Shown: positions 22,317-34,400 of the stretch, piece by piece | How positions within the stretch are numbered: the stretch's first letter is position 1 | Layout of the letters: the number at the start of each line of letters is the position of its first letter | Source of the DNA: Helicoverpa zea | Lineage: Eukaryota; Arthropoda; Insecta; Lepidoptera; Noctuidae | Direction of reading: 5' to 3' | Assembly (NCBI RefSeq): GCF_022581195.2 | Contig: NC_061469.1 | Coordinates: 10,162,501 to 10,226,500 of the forward strand | Length of the DNA: 64,000 bases | Notes under the pieces: model-generated | Database searches by the model: none | Told to the model about the DNA's origin: nothing | What the model saw: only the letters and a program-made list of their open reading frames with translations | Made by a program: the position numbers and the translations under genes

Positions 22317-22717
22317 CAGGGGCCCGATTCTCCTAATTTTACTTAAGCGCCATTCGATTGACGTTCGACTCGATTCGACTGAGATCCAATCCCGACTCGA
22401 TTACGATTGAAGCGTATGTGGCATTCCGCTATTTTTTCTTTGAAATAAACGTTTTTATCCTTTTCTGTCATTCAATAATGAATCATTTTGTCTGGAAATG
22501 ATTTACGATTGCAAAATGATTGTACAGCAAACTGCCGTAGAGATCAAAATCATCAAAATAGCAGACCAATCGCACACCAATCAAATGTCAATCGAATACG
22601 ATTGGTCTTTTATTAGTAGCAGAATTCCCGATATGGTTAAAACTGCTATTACGATCATATTGCGATTCGATTTCTATTCGATTTTGACATTATTAACTTA
22701 GGAGAATCGGGGCCCTG
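22317..22717. mobile_element. MITE-like element with CAGGGGCCCGATTCTCC ends
   Basis: The left end CAGGGGCCCGATTCTCCTAA and the right end, whose reverse complement is CAGGGCCCCGATTCTCCTAA, form inverted repeats of about 20 bp. The interior (401 bp in all) is rich in ATTCGATT-type short repeats and codes for nothing. No target duplication is visible at these boundaries, so ends and superfamily are provisional. Confidence 0.75.
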
Positions 22718-22859
22718 TTCTTACCTATCAATGGTTTTTTTATCGCATTGCTGATCTGCGCTACTAACCGAAACTAATGTAATATTTTATGTAAAAAATG
22801 CACCTAAACATTTGACATTTCAGTATGTTACCATATTATGATTTAGTTAGACTGAAATA

Positions 22860-23105
22860 ATGTTGAATGTAATTCTGCAAGCACTGTTTTAAACGTTTGC
22901 GGTTGAAGGGTGTGACAACAGTGATACTCATGCTTAGGACAGCAAATAGTTTTTAAACAGCTAAGGCGATTGCCATATACTAACGTATCTGAGCCACCAC
23001 CCTGCATACCAGCATTCAACAAAAAACAGCATCCGAATCGGTGTACCCGTTTAAGAGCTGCGGTGCCACTGACGGTCCCTCTTTTTGCGCCGGGGTTTAA
23101 AAATG
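22860..23105 (+). repeat. Interspersed repeat end
   Basis: CAGCATCCGAATCGG, ACCCGTTTAAGAGCTGCGGT, GCCACTGACGG and TTTTTGCGCCGGGGTTTAA occur in order. A related copy with GCATCCAAATTGG, TCAAGAGCTACGGTGCCACA and GCGTCGGGG lies at 51470-51600. The family is not identified. Confidence 0.55.
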
Positions 23106-26100
23106 ACATGTACTGAAAATCGGAATCATTGTTTGGAACGGGTCTCCTGAGTATTGATTTGATTCGAAATCGGAATTGACACAGTCAAGAATATAAGCCA
23201 CTTTTGGTTTAGACGCCAAGAAGTTTACCAGCTCAGGTTTATACCCTGAGTAACCATTAACTGATAATAACCAATAGGATTGCTAACTTCTGCGAAAAAT
23301 AATAGATATGTACCGATCTATTAGCGATAGATTTCACTGCTGAAGAATTAGAAATTGTAAAACCTAGATTACTGAAACCAGAAGAGTGGGAAATATTTGT
23401 CATCTTTATAGACAGATCATCGTTGCTTACGAATGGACCTCGTTTAGGAGTTCAATTTAGTTAAACTATATTGACCTATACCGGCAAAAAAACCCCACAT
23501 AAGAGACAGAAGTAACCTATGAAAGAACTTAAAAGGTTACATTAGAAGATACTCTTAATGATATAAAAATTACTCACACGTTACGGAGAAGTTCAAGGTT
23601 GCAGTAGATGTATTTTTCCAATATCAACGAAGTACTAGGAGAACGTGATGATTCTATGTGTTTTTCACGCCTTAACTAAGGACCCAACTAATTAGCGAAT
23701 TTAACTAATTATCGACTTTCGTGAGTTCTTGAACGTGATTCACTTTCCGAGACAACAAGCAGTCGTCGCGGGAATGCAAACGGAATTCATTAAAAGTGTG
23801 ATCAGACTTTCATCTTGTTAGAGAGGAATCTAAACGTAATAATAATAAAGTAAAGTAACGCACAAAAATCATACCGCCGGAGCTCGGAAGCACTGAATAG
23901 TTTGATAAAAAAACCGCCGCGATGACTTTCTACCGAGCAATTAGAAGATTCGCACACGAAAGTGCAGTGGAAGTATTTAGCTACGACAGTATGCGCCCGC
24001 GCCGGGAAACGCACGATTTATGTGCGCGTCAACGCATACTCTCTTAAATTTTTGATGTGCTGCCGTTAAAATTGTTTTAATATGTTGCATGCAGAGTTTT
24101 AAAATAATTAGGTTAACTGCTGCCTTATAGCGTTCTAGAAAAGACCGTGATTTATTTTGTTACAACCTTCTTTTACATAACCTTTATCAAACACTGGCAG
24201 ATTGACCGTAAAATGTTTATAACGCCATATGCCTACATGCACTTAAAAAGTAATTGTTTTATTTATCAGAGATTTTAATGGCTTTCACTGCTGTTTTTAT
24301 GTTGAAAACAGCCATTATGTAATCGATTTGGTGATTTATTTATCGTAAAAAAGAAAGAGGTTTTATGTAAAAAACGTTATGCATGAAACAGGGGAAGCAG
24401 AACTATTGGTAACAATACGACAGGGCTCATCTAAGGATAAGCATCTAAAATATATTTAACAAAATAATTTAATTCCTAGGAATAACATGACTGCTTGATA
24501 GTTCACGTGGATTAACAAAATTGCATATTATAAACGCGATGCAGAACAACGCGTGACCATTTCGACTTTTGCATTTTCTAATTTGATTGAAATAACTGCA
24601 AATAAATTCTAATAGAGTTGGTGTTAATTTTGACGGGTGGATTGTTAATCCTGTGTTACGCTTGGTAACGTATTCAAATGCGATTTACATTTTGATTGGG
24701 AAAATCAGTTGTTGGTAAAAGCGTGTGCTGTCTTAGATTTCCCTACTTTATTCTTTTTTCATTTTTGTAATGGTTTTCCCGTCCTTCCTTATCAAAAGCC
24801 CGTGATTATTTTACCCGTTCAATATTATTGTTGGGCAAACCATGTCATGTTCTTAAACTGAAACATCAATTTTCTGAATGAATAGGCAATATTTTTTCTT
24901 AGTATCTGCGTTTATGAAGTCTAGACAGTACCGCCAGTCTAAGATCAGCATAATTGCCTGTTGCCAGAATATTCGTGGGTGTAAATTCTCAATTAAGTTG
25001 CATATAAAGCTATAAATCACTGAGACATAATAGCGCAGGCCGTGGCGGCAATTTATTGAATAAATTAAGTCTTTTCAATGTGATCCACATTGTTCATATA
25101 AAATGTAGTAATTATTGTGATGGATTGAATTGCTTTTGCGGGAATAATTAAACTCTTTATGCCTATGATCGGGCATTATGGATATCATGTCGTATTGTTT
25201 TTTTATAGGTAGGGAATAGACAAGCACCATTCAGTGGATTCCTGAGGATGGAATCATGGAATACGGCCTAGAGCTAGACGTCAGTAGCACTGGCGGGAAG
25301 ATACTTACCTATGTCGCTGATTGGTCGCCCTATACAGATACTGAGATAGATTGAAGACTTTGCCCACTAGTGGGGTCGGACAATATAATAAAAATAAAAG
25401 ATAGACAAGCAGGGGTACCAGGGTAGTCAGTCACGTTTTTTCATCAGTTTTAATCTTCGAATTATGTGTTAGTTTAAATACATTAGGAGTAGAGGTAGGT
25501 TTCAAGTTTGATATTTTCACATCCTCTTTCAAATCCTTTATTCAAAGTCATATGAGGATACCTACACATATAATTTATATCAGGCATAGCTTTGCCGGCA
25601 ATATGGCGAACACAAAGCGCTTGAGATCCTGTCAAACAGGTCTTACGAATATGGGCGTGTCAGGCAACTTGTGCCTTCGCGACTATGTGCCATTGTGTAA
25701 GCTTACTCCTTGCACACTAGTGGAGCTAACTCTTGATTTCATTTAAGGGCTTAGTACCTTTGGAACCCAGCTAGGTACCTAATGTACTTTAATTCTTTGC
25801 GACCACGGAGGACGGAAAAAAAATGTTCTCCATGTTTGCTAAAGAACAATATTATAAACTATTAAAGACCTGAATATTATTAAAGACCTATTTATAGTTT
25901 TGTTCAAAAAGATGTTCAAGATAAGTACTCAGAACTTGTTAGAATCGTTCGCTAAAAAACTGCTGGATTCGAAAAGGTTAACGCCGCTCTAAAGTCAAGG
26001 GTCAGGGATGAGATTTAGAAGTGTCCAGAGTACGAGAATGGTAGATCAACCAAGTCAAGTCTTAGGACTTTGCTCTACATTTGACAACATATTTTTTTGG

Positions 26101-26514
26101 GAAATCATCTAATGACCCCTCCCTCGGTGGACACAGCGTGAGCATAATGTTGACCAATTGACTGCGTGACTAAAAAAGTTTTATCAAAAAAATATCATGT
26201 TCAAGTGTCACTTATCAAATATGTAGTTTTCTTTTGTTTTCGAGGCATTGAGCCCGATGTGTCATGTACACTGTCAAAACATCGATGTATCGATTAAAGC
26301 GATTATAACGATATTTGCATACCTGCTTCATTAAAAAACTAGTTTTTTAGCGTTTCAACGAAAGTGGCTTTATTTATGTAGCTTATGTAATGCGGTGAGA
26401 AGTTTTACAATAAAATTATACTTAGTTTCATTTAATTATGACTGAATAATTATGTGCGTAGGATATTTAATCTGTGTCAAAATTATGTCATCATTTTGAG
26501 TTAAATCTAGTTAC
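23106..26514. other. AT-rich region without a recognised gene
   Basis: Nothing codes convincingly. A CpG-richer patch at 23870-24030 could hold a minus-strand promoter but lacks a consensus DPE or donor. A retroposon-like fragment is listed separately at 25205-25395. If the exon at 22085-22208 is real, this block is intron. Confidence 0.4.
25205..25395 (+). mobile_element. SINE/LINE-like fragment
   Basis: The part GGAATCATGGAATACGG and the end ACTTTGCCCACTAGTGGGGT followed by CGGACAATATAATAAAAAT resemble the common lepidopteran retroposon tail built around TTTGCCCAGCAGTGGGA. No head with tRNA promoter boxes was seen, so it is likely truncated. Confidence 0.45.
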
Positions 26515-26745
26515 TATAGTTCGGCCATTCAGAGAATGCGTTCCTGACACGTCGCGATTGAACTGACGACGTAACTTTGCAATGGCGTTGCAGTTACGAT
26601 AAAAATATTTTTGCTGGTTGTTTACCGTTTTAACAATTGAGGAGCATTAAAACAACATTATTATATCAATAATCAATGAATGTAGTTACGTCGTCAGTTC
26701 AATCGCGACGTGTCAGGAACGCATTCTCTGAATGGCCGAACTATA
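26515..26745 (-). mobile_element. MITE copy 2, opposite orientation to copy 1
   Basis: It has the same TATAGTTCGGCCATTCAGAG ends as the element at 17886-18117. Read on the opposite strand, its core differs from copy 1 by only a few bases (AATGTAGTTACG versus AATGTTATTACG). It is 231 bp. Near-identity points to recent movement of the family. Confidence 0.9.
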
Positions 26746-27017
26746 AGTATGCAGTTTAATAACACTAGAAAATCCGATTACCTCATGGGACATTTCAAAA
26801 TTCATTTTGTTTATGGTTTTTCCTATTTGATCTCCACTATGATAGGTACCTATAGTCTGATTTGCGGAACCGTATTCCAGTATCAATTTTATTTCGTTTT
26901 TCCACCACCGCCAGTTATACGGGTTTTACTCATGTCTGATTTTATAGATAAACAAAACCTGTATATTAGTCATCTGTGCGATTATCTTACTTAAGTTTTG
27001 TAATACATATTAAAAAA

Positions 27018-27050
27018 CTAGCTTCTGCCCGCGACTTCGTACGCGGATCC
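27018..27050 (-). mobile_element. Helitron-like 3' terminus, truncated
   Basis: On the minus strand GCGGGCAGAAGCTAG is followed by T, the 3' end of the Helitron-like family seen at 53996-54155. The 5' part could not be traced beyond about 27050. Confidence 0.5.
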
Positions 27051-27375
27051 TGTCCCTTATGCCAGCGACTACGGGGTCAGCAAAATCAAAGATCTGAATC
27101 GTCTGATATTGAATTTTAAGGGCCCGTTGACTTGAAAACAACGGAATACGCATAGCCATTAGAAATGTTCCATATATCTAATTTTTGTACTTTAACGGCA
27201 AAAGCACAGCAGACTAAACAAAACGCTGAGAACTGAACCGCAATAGACGTGACCATAGGGATAAAAGTAGTGATTCTAATTAGTCCGCATTTAAGTTGTG
27301 TGTGGCAAAAATATTACACGTATTATTACGTAAAAAAACATTAAATGTTACTGAGATGACAAAGTCGTGATGACT

Positions 27376-27790
27376 TAGTGGAAGTCGTGGAGGTTTAGTG
27401 GGTAGAGAACCAATCTCTCAAGTATGAGCGTGCGTCTTTGATTCCAGGTCTGGCAAGTACCTGCCAATGCAACTTTTCTAAGTTCGTATGTACTTTCTAC
27501 GTATATTTTGGATACCAATGACCGTTATTTGGAGGGGATGTTAAACTGTAGGTTCCGGCTGTCATTGAACATTCTTGGCAGTCGTTATGGGTAGTCAGAA
27601 GCCAGTAAGTCTGAGCAGTTTTACCGAGGGGTGTTGGGTTGAGCGGTTAACCGGGTTGTGGAGGTCAAATAGGCAGTCGCTCCTTTTAAAACACTGGTAC
27701 TCAGTTGCATCGTGACTGGAAGTCGACCCTAACATAATTGGGACAAAGGCTCTTGAGATAATAATGACAATAATAATGAGATATAAGCAT
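27376..27790 (+). mobile_element. tRNA-derived SINE
   Basis: The head carries a box A-like segment (TTTAGTGGGTAGAGAACC, about 27393) and, about 40 bp on, a box B-like GTCTTTGATTCCAGG, the internal RNA polymerase III promoter arrangement of tRNA-derived SINEs. The body ends with AGGCAGTCGCTCC, AAACACTGGTACTCAG, TGACTGGAAGTCGACCC and a GATAATAATGACAATAATAA tail. The same tail recurs at 31387, 37478, 50602 and 54568 in the window, showing a family of shared 3' ends. Confidence 0.65.
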
Positions 27791-27794
27791 CGCA

Positions 27795-28480
27795 GGACAT
27801 CTGAGGCTGATGACGGGGAGTAGCGACCCCGCGGGGCATATATACTGAGTTCTCCAGGGAGAGTATACTGTCCCCCATCTCCGGCCGGTCGGAGTGAACC
27901 ATGACGGGGGTAGCTCTCACGCCTCTGGCTTGGCTTGACCATCCAGAGTGAGCAGGGTTAGTAGCCCTGCTCGGAGGATAGGTGCCTCGTGGTAAGTGAC
28001 CCACAGGGAGCGCGTAATCTGCGTTTAAAATCCGCCGAGGTATCCTCACACTTCAGCCGCTCATGTCCCTGTTGCCCTTTTGTTGCTATTCAGTGACAGA
28101 TTCCCGGGGGCCCAGTAAGTGAGCTGGCGAGTCTCCACCTGCCATTTTTACATGTATCTAATACATTGTCATCGGCAGGTGCCATAGTTCCCGTAGTTTC
28201 CCCATTCCTAGTCCATTAGCATCCCATCACAATAACCCAAGTAGTATTCATTCACAGTTAGCAATGGTATAGCACAGATTGTCTTTTTTTTAACGACGTT
28301 CACCGGGGATTGTCCTTGGGTTCATTTCTATAGTGTATAAAGGGATAATTGTCGGTTTTGTGTCACCATTTCATTAAAGTTGTCTCAAAAGGGCTTCAGC
28401 GTGTTGGCTTTGGCCTCACGTTGGCTCCCAAAAATTCGGAACTCTGTAGTCTGGAAGACTACAGAGGTCTGGAAGAGACA
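27795..28480 (+). mobile_element. GC-rich LINE-like 3' region
   Basis: It starts with CATCTGAGGCTGATGACGGG and GAGTAGCGACCCCGC (shared with 11195-11275), then runs through CCCTGCTCGGAGGATAGGTG and ACCCACAGGGAGCGCG to about 28200. A less GC-rich part with TTCACCGGGGATTG and GGCTTCAGCGTGTTGG follows. No reading frame is kept. I infer a 3' UTR-type LINE fragment; the family is unknown. Confidence 0.45.
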
Positions 28481-28678
28481 TACAAAATAATAATGAGATA
28501 TATATAACGCAAAAAATTCGGAGAGTGGGGGCTCGTGACGCCACGTCTAGGTAAGAAAAAATACGTGTCCATTATTTTAGGGTTATCTAAAAGACGGACT
28601 AATTACTTTTTTTGATTCACCATACCTATTTCATAACATTCATTTCTATACATTTCAAGTGTAGTATTGCTCTTGAAG

Positions 28679-29300
28679 TTCCACATCAGGTGTTCCAGAT
28701 CTTCGATGTTTATACGTCAAAAGAGAGAGTGCTTATCAGATTGAACCACTTTTGCTAAAACGTCATATCTTTATAAGCTATAGTCTAGCTGGGCTCCTGG
28801 GTTTCCACATCAGGTGTTTTACATCTTCAATTTTTATAAGTCAACAGAGAGTGCTTATCAGATTGAACAACTTTTGCTAAAACGTCATACCTCTATATGC
28901 TATAGTCTAGCTGGGCCCCTGGAGTTCCACATCAGGTGTTTTAGATCTTCAATTTGTATAAGTCAATAGAAAGTGCTCATCAAATTGAACAACTTTTGCT
29001 AAAACGGCATACCTGTATATGGTACAGAGAAGCTGGGCTCTTGGGGTTCCACATCAGGTGTTTTAGATCTTCAATTTGTATAAGTCAATAGAAAGTGCTC
29101 ATCAAATTGAACAACTTTTGCTAAAACGGCATACCTGTATATGGTACAGAGAAGCTGGGCTCTTGGGGTTCCACATCAGATCTTCAAATTTATTATCTCA
29201 GCTGAAAATGCTCATCACATGAAACAATTTTTGCCATGACACCATTTTTGTATCTTTTATAGTTTTGTTGGTCTGTTGGTGTTCTGCATCAGGTCTTCAA
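28679..29300 (+). repeat. 122-124-bp tandem satellite, about five units
   Basis: TTCCACATCAG recurs at 28679, 28803, 28925, 29047 and 29169, with a decayed start at 29282. Each of the first four units contains ATCTTC(A/G)AT, AGTGCT(C/T)ATCA, TTTTGCTAAAACG and an AGCTGGGCTC-type end. The third and fourth units are essentially identical, showing recent unequal exchange or slippage; the fifth is shortened and diverged. There is no open frame. Confidence 0.9.
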
Positions 29301-29339
29301 GTTTCGAAGATAAATTATAGCCTATATGTTGACCAGGCT

Positions 29340-29474
29340 TAATACTGACACAACAAAGAAAAAATCATTGAAATCCGTTCAGTAGTTCGGAAGATTAGCG
29401 TGTACAAACAAACAGACATACAGACATACAGACATACAGACATACAGACATACAGACATGTAGACATACAGACA
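29340..29474 (+). repeat. Retroposon-like tail with GACATACA microsatellite
   Basis: AAATCCGTTCAGTAGTTCGG and AGATTAGCGTGTACAAACAA lead into about eight copies of an 8-bp unit (AGACATAC) at 29409-29474, with one variant copy. The leading motif is a common end of lepidopteran repeats. The 122-bp satellite lies directly before it, and both may belong to one element. Confidence 0.75.
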
Positions 29475-30959
29475 GAATTTTTTTTTTGGATTTGTGCTCC
29501 ATTACTGTTTCTAAACCCCACCCAATTATTATTTTTATAATATATTCAATTCAATGTACAGACACAGTTTTTTTACAGATTTATTATATGTATAGATAAC
29601 GCGACAATAACTGAATCGAAAGATTATGTACAAAAAAACACCTAAAACCAGACAAAGCTGGTCAAAGCTATAATAAAGAGATAAATTACCGAAAGCGAAA
29701 ACAGTCAAAATATACCAAAATAGTTGTAACAATGGGCATCACTTTCGACTAGTGATGTGCAGTTGTTCCCACGTACCGATTACCTGTTCCGTATGAGCGG
29801 CCGAGTGAGCGATAACGGTGTCCACAACGGACAAACCTACATACACACGCACATAGAATAATCTGCGAAACAAGTGTATCGGGAGCGGGTATATGGAACA
29901 TCAATTTAGTTGATAAAGTAAGCAGGGATTTATAGAAGTTGCATAATTTATTTGACATTCAGAATCCCAGAATCTTTATTACCTTTGTCTAATTGCCAAA
30001 TTGTGATTGGCACTGCAATTTTCGCACATGTAGAACGAGAACTATTCTTTGCAGCTAGGCTTAAACTGTCTTTGTTTCCGCTTCCGTTCAAGATCCTTGG
30101 TCTTACCAATGGTGTAATAGTTACTTACGTGGTGGACAAGATGATACATTTCCCATTCACTGAAAAACATTAAAATAAAGTAAGGCTATGTTCTAAATCA
30201 ATTCCAACAGGGTAAACTGTGTTAACCCATGTATGTCATATCACGATGCATCTGTTTGCATTCGGCCCATCGACCCGTACTTCCAGTCATAGAAGGTCTT
30301 GGCACAGACCAAGGCCGTTTATATCATCCGCCATCGTCGGATGAACGTTTTGTTTTGCCGATTTTTGACATGCATGATGCAAGTTATTTAAATTATTTGC
30401 AATATGTACTGATGAAATTATGTTTTATGTTTATCTTAAATAGGTCTTATGTTCTTCATGAAGGACGCTTTGAATATCATGTTGGAATTGTTGGATGTAG
30501 AAAGCACGCTTTTTCGGTGCTCAGTACTTGTTTAGAAGTCTTGCAGTTTTATCGCAGAAGTATATTTATTTCAGGAATTTGGAAACTGGTCATGTTTTTT
30601 GTTAAAAGATTTATCACCTGATGATAAGATTAAAAGAATCTTGTGATAACATTGACATCAGAAGTTCATGATCAATGATAAATAGGTAAGTACAGATACA
30701 CCGGAATTGCAGATTTTTATATAACCTCTCGATATTGTTTTGTTTCTTATTAATCAATTGATTTATTGTTAAACTTTTTGTTAATGGACCTTCAATTAAC
30801 AATTCGACGTGGTTATTAACTTACGTATCGTAACTAAAGGTGGGGCCACATATTTGTGTTTTTATATACGTTTACTTTCTTAGCAGCGGGTTTGGGTACT
30901 TTTTCTTTAATGAGCAATAACTTTTACCGTGTTTTAATGAGCAGCAAGGTGCCTGTTAA

Positions 30960-31127
30960 GGTGTCTACACACCAAAGCCGCAGATGCCATGCCGGCGGCA
31001 CAGCCCGGCGGCCCAACCCGCCGGCCGTATTTTGTACAATCATGCGGCATGATTGAACAAAATACGGCCGGCGGCTTGGGCCGCCGGGCTGTGCCGCCGG
31101 CATCAGCGGCTTTGGTGTGTAGACACC
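30960..31127. mobile_element. 168-bp near-perfect palindrome (foldback MITE)
   Basis: The sequence from GGTGTCTACACACCAAAGCC to its reverse complement pairs over almost its full length, with a small centre at AATCATGCGGCATGATT. It is strongly GC-rich (GCCGGCGGC, CCCGGCGGCCC) in an AT-rich setting. A few extra bases near the left arm (AGATGCCAT) break symmetry. No matching flanks mark a target duplication. Confidence 0.85.
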
Positions 31128-31386
31128 ATTATGTAAGTTCGTAGTTAGTATTTTAAGCTTCATTGTTCTTGAATGAGTTAATTGGTTACAAGTGATGTTC
31201 AAATATGTGACACACGTCTCATTGACTTTTTTCTTCTTTGATGATTGTGACATTCAGTCTTCAATTAAGAACTTATCTTTTGTAGTGTAGTTAGGTAAAT
31301 AATTTTCGAACGACACACCTTCACTATTGAAGGTAGAACTAAAAAGATGGTCAAATTAAATGTAAGAAGTAGTATTGATAATGCTT

Positions 31387-31460
31387 ATTGACTCAGCTGC
31401 ATCTTGTGACTGGAAGCCAACCCTAACATAGTTTAGGAATAGGCATGTGAGATGATGATA
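31387..31460 (+). mobile_element. Retroposon 3' tail fragment
   Basis: GACTCAGCTGCATCTTGTGA, CTGGAAGCCAACCCTAACAT and AGATGATGATAGG match the tail of the SINE at 27376-27790. Confidence 0.6.
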
Positions 31461-34400
31461 GGAATAGGTGTGCCAAACAGGTTCCTTATAAAACAACATA
31501 GGTATCAAAATTTGGGTGGATATCAAATAAAGGTCATATTTGACTGTTTCGAAGAGGGCATGGCAGATTAGTCGGTACCGCCTATTCGATTAAAAAATTA
31601 CTAGTGGTGATCTCACACGGCTGCGCTCGAATTTGTGGTTTTCGACCAAAATGGTGATGTAACTGCCTCTTATCTGCATTTTCTGTTTGCCTCAGGGTTG
31701 TCTAAAGTCCCAAACTCAACAAAGATTTATTCACTTAATACTACTTACATCATTTGATGTGGATTGGATATTTGGATAGTTTTATGCTTGATGAAAGACT
31801 GAAGACAAATATCTCGATCGTAACTTCAATAATTGGTGAATGTTGAGGACAGTTATACTGTCGGGTATTTTACGATCAGTAGGTATCTTTATTCTTCTTC
31901 CCTTGTTCACCTGCGATATAGAAGAAAATTGCAGATACAGGCGATGCTAGACTGATCACATCAGAATTTCATCAAGTTTTCCTCGTTCACCACGTTTTGC
32001 CAGCCCTGTCAGCCCAGCTCGCGCAGTCAGCCATGCATCCAGTAATTGGACCGGTCGCCATTATGTTACAAAATGTTTATTTTATATTGTGTTTGTGCGT
32101 TTCCGCAGAAGCGTTTGACGTCTATATCAATGTACGGTGCAATACCTGCTATAATGCAGAAGTCTGCATATCAATAATAAATATCACCTTTAAGTTGAAC
32201 CGTTGATAAGATATTTAACCTTTTCTCGAGCCTTATGGACACCTACCTGGGACGCAGTGACTCCTTAGAACAAACCTTTAGGATCGTAATTCTATAGCTA
32301 AAACACACAAAAAGTTCAAAGTTAAAATAACTGATTTACAAGACTTCGTGGAAAACATGTACCTACCTAACTTAACTATGTACCTCCCTATCTAGGTTCG
32401 TCAGCATTGTCTCCATATCCCGACATCGTCTTCCGCTTATGGATAGTTCTGCGCATGCACAGGTACATACACCATTGTATGATAATCTGAATCCTGTGCG
32501 TTGAATTAATATTCCAAGTTATTTGTAATGTCTGCATTATTGACAGTATCACGGTAGAATTCTTACTAGTCTGTTAAGCTACAGTTATAGCGCTAAGCAC
32601 AATCTTGAGCCTTACCTATAGGTACCTACTTACTATTATGGTCATGGACCATTTCCAGCAAAACATACTCATCTAACCTTTGGCATAAAAGAAGAGTTCC
32701 ATTGTTAGTTTGCTTGAGCGCACTAATCTCTGGATTCTCTACCAATTTGAAGAAATATTTCAGTGTTGATAGACAATTTATCGAGGACAGTTTAAACCTA
32801 GGCTTCTCATCCGCGATTCTAAAATCACGAAAACATACTAAACCCACGAACTCATACTCATTTTTTTATTATTGATCAGGATTATTTCGGCCTACATTTG
32901 TACTGCCCGAACAACAGTGTCAACTTTTACATCAATTTTACCTGAAATGGCTACCTTTGATCCGATAATATTATTGCTTGTGATCCAATCTCTCCATTGT
33001 ACTCGAAACAATCGGATTCCTGAGCTTGAAACAAATATCGTACAACATTGTTCGTCTGTTTGTCTGTATTTTGTCGAGAATGGGGAATGACGTGTCTTTA
33101 GCGAAGCCGTTTGCTATATATAAAAAAAAAAAAACAATTTCGTCAAAATAGTTTTTTGCTCAGAACGGTTGTTTTATCTCAAATTCATACATAGGTATGT
33201 GTTCCCTGCATTTTGCGCTGATCATCTGCAAACCATTAAGCACCTTGATGGAGTTGATAACAAGGTTTCAGCAACCCAACCAAATAATATCACCACATAC
33301 CTATGTATTACCTAATCCGACCTATGACAATGAAGGACCACTCGAATCATTCAACAGTCAATACAATTAACAAATAGCCGTAATAGCACGACTAGAGTCG
33401 TAGAACTTTGACATCGTAACCTAATCATTAGCAATCCCAGATTGATGTCATTAGTGAATGAACACTCGTGACATTGATTGGTGTACCGTTTTCATCATGA
33501 TGGGACCACCATGTGACTGATCACGAGTGAGGCCATTTCAATAAGTTCTGTTGATGATGTCTGTGAATTGAAGCATTAATTTATAGGTATGTTTGTTGTG
33601 TCATAGGTTGGTCAATCGCTTTTAATTTGCCATTCTAGAGGAACATCTTCTAGAAAATGAACTACTCATTTAGAATACTCAATCCAATAGACTATAGAGG
33701 GTTAAAGTATATGGGGTAGAGAAAATATCCAAGTTACTAGATTACTGAAAAAAATCTGTTACTATTTAGATCATCTTAGGAATTTTAATCTAAGTAAATA
33801 CTGAAGACTGAAGCGTTGACCTACACGAGACTTTCGAAAGACTTTTTATGGTATTTTGTTTGTTTAGTGCTTCATTGACCCTAATGATTACTCAAACAAG
33901 ATGTTTACTTCTGTATTTTATTGTCAGACTGGGAAAAAATCTTGCTACGTTACTTTAGTTTTCGATTCCCTGTCATACAACTTCAATGGAGCATCAAAGA
34001 GGCCTGTCTAATGTTCGCGACGCGTGACAATCTCCACCCATATCACATATTACATTCGCTAAACAATCTCATTACTTCAGCTACATTATTTTATAAGCCA
34101 GAGACCAGCTACGTGTTCTAATATAAATGTGCAGTTATATAAAAAAATAACGCCTCTACCCAAATGACACAATATTTTGAATGCATTCAAAATCTCGAGA
34201 CTAGGTGTAATAAAAAGTCTTAATTACATCTTATTTTAGGCGAATAAAACAGAATTCGCACGTCACGTAACCGCAGCTTTTATAAATAAAGGCGTACTGG
34301 TAAAATGTTGTTAATGAATAGCAGTAATTAGTGTTGCCCCGCTTCAAATGTGTAATGATGTAACCACTTTCGCTAGCACAATGCGAGCCTTCCTAGCATT

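Noticed and set aside
27376..27450. Functional tRNA gene
   Set aside because: Box A and box B-like motifs are present, but the cloverleaf is not, and the sequence continues into a SINE body and tail.
28679..29300. CRISPR-like array
   Set aside because: The repeated unit is 122 bp with no short repeat-spacer pattern, and the genome is eukaryotic; it is a tandem satellite.
29339..29521. Frame encoding a repetitive cysteine/tyrosine/valine peptide
   Set aside because: It is the antisense translation of the 8-bp microsatellite.
30229..30621. 130-codon plus-strand open frame
   Set aside because: It is the longest frame in the right half, but it has no recognised domain, no splice context and an uneven hydrophobic composition; I judge it chance.
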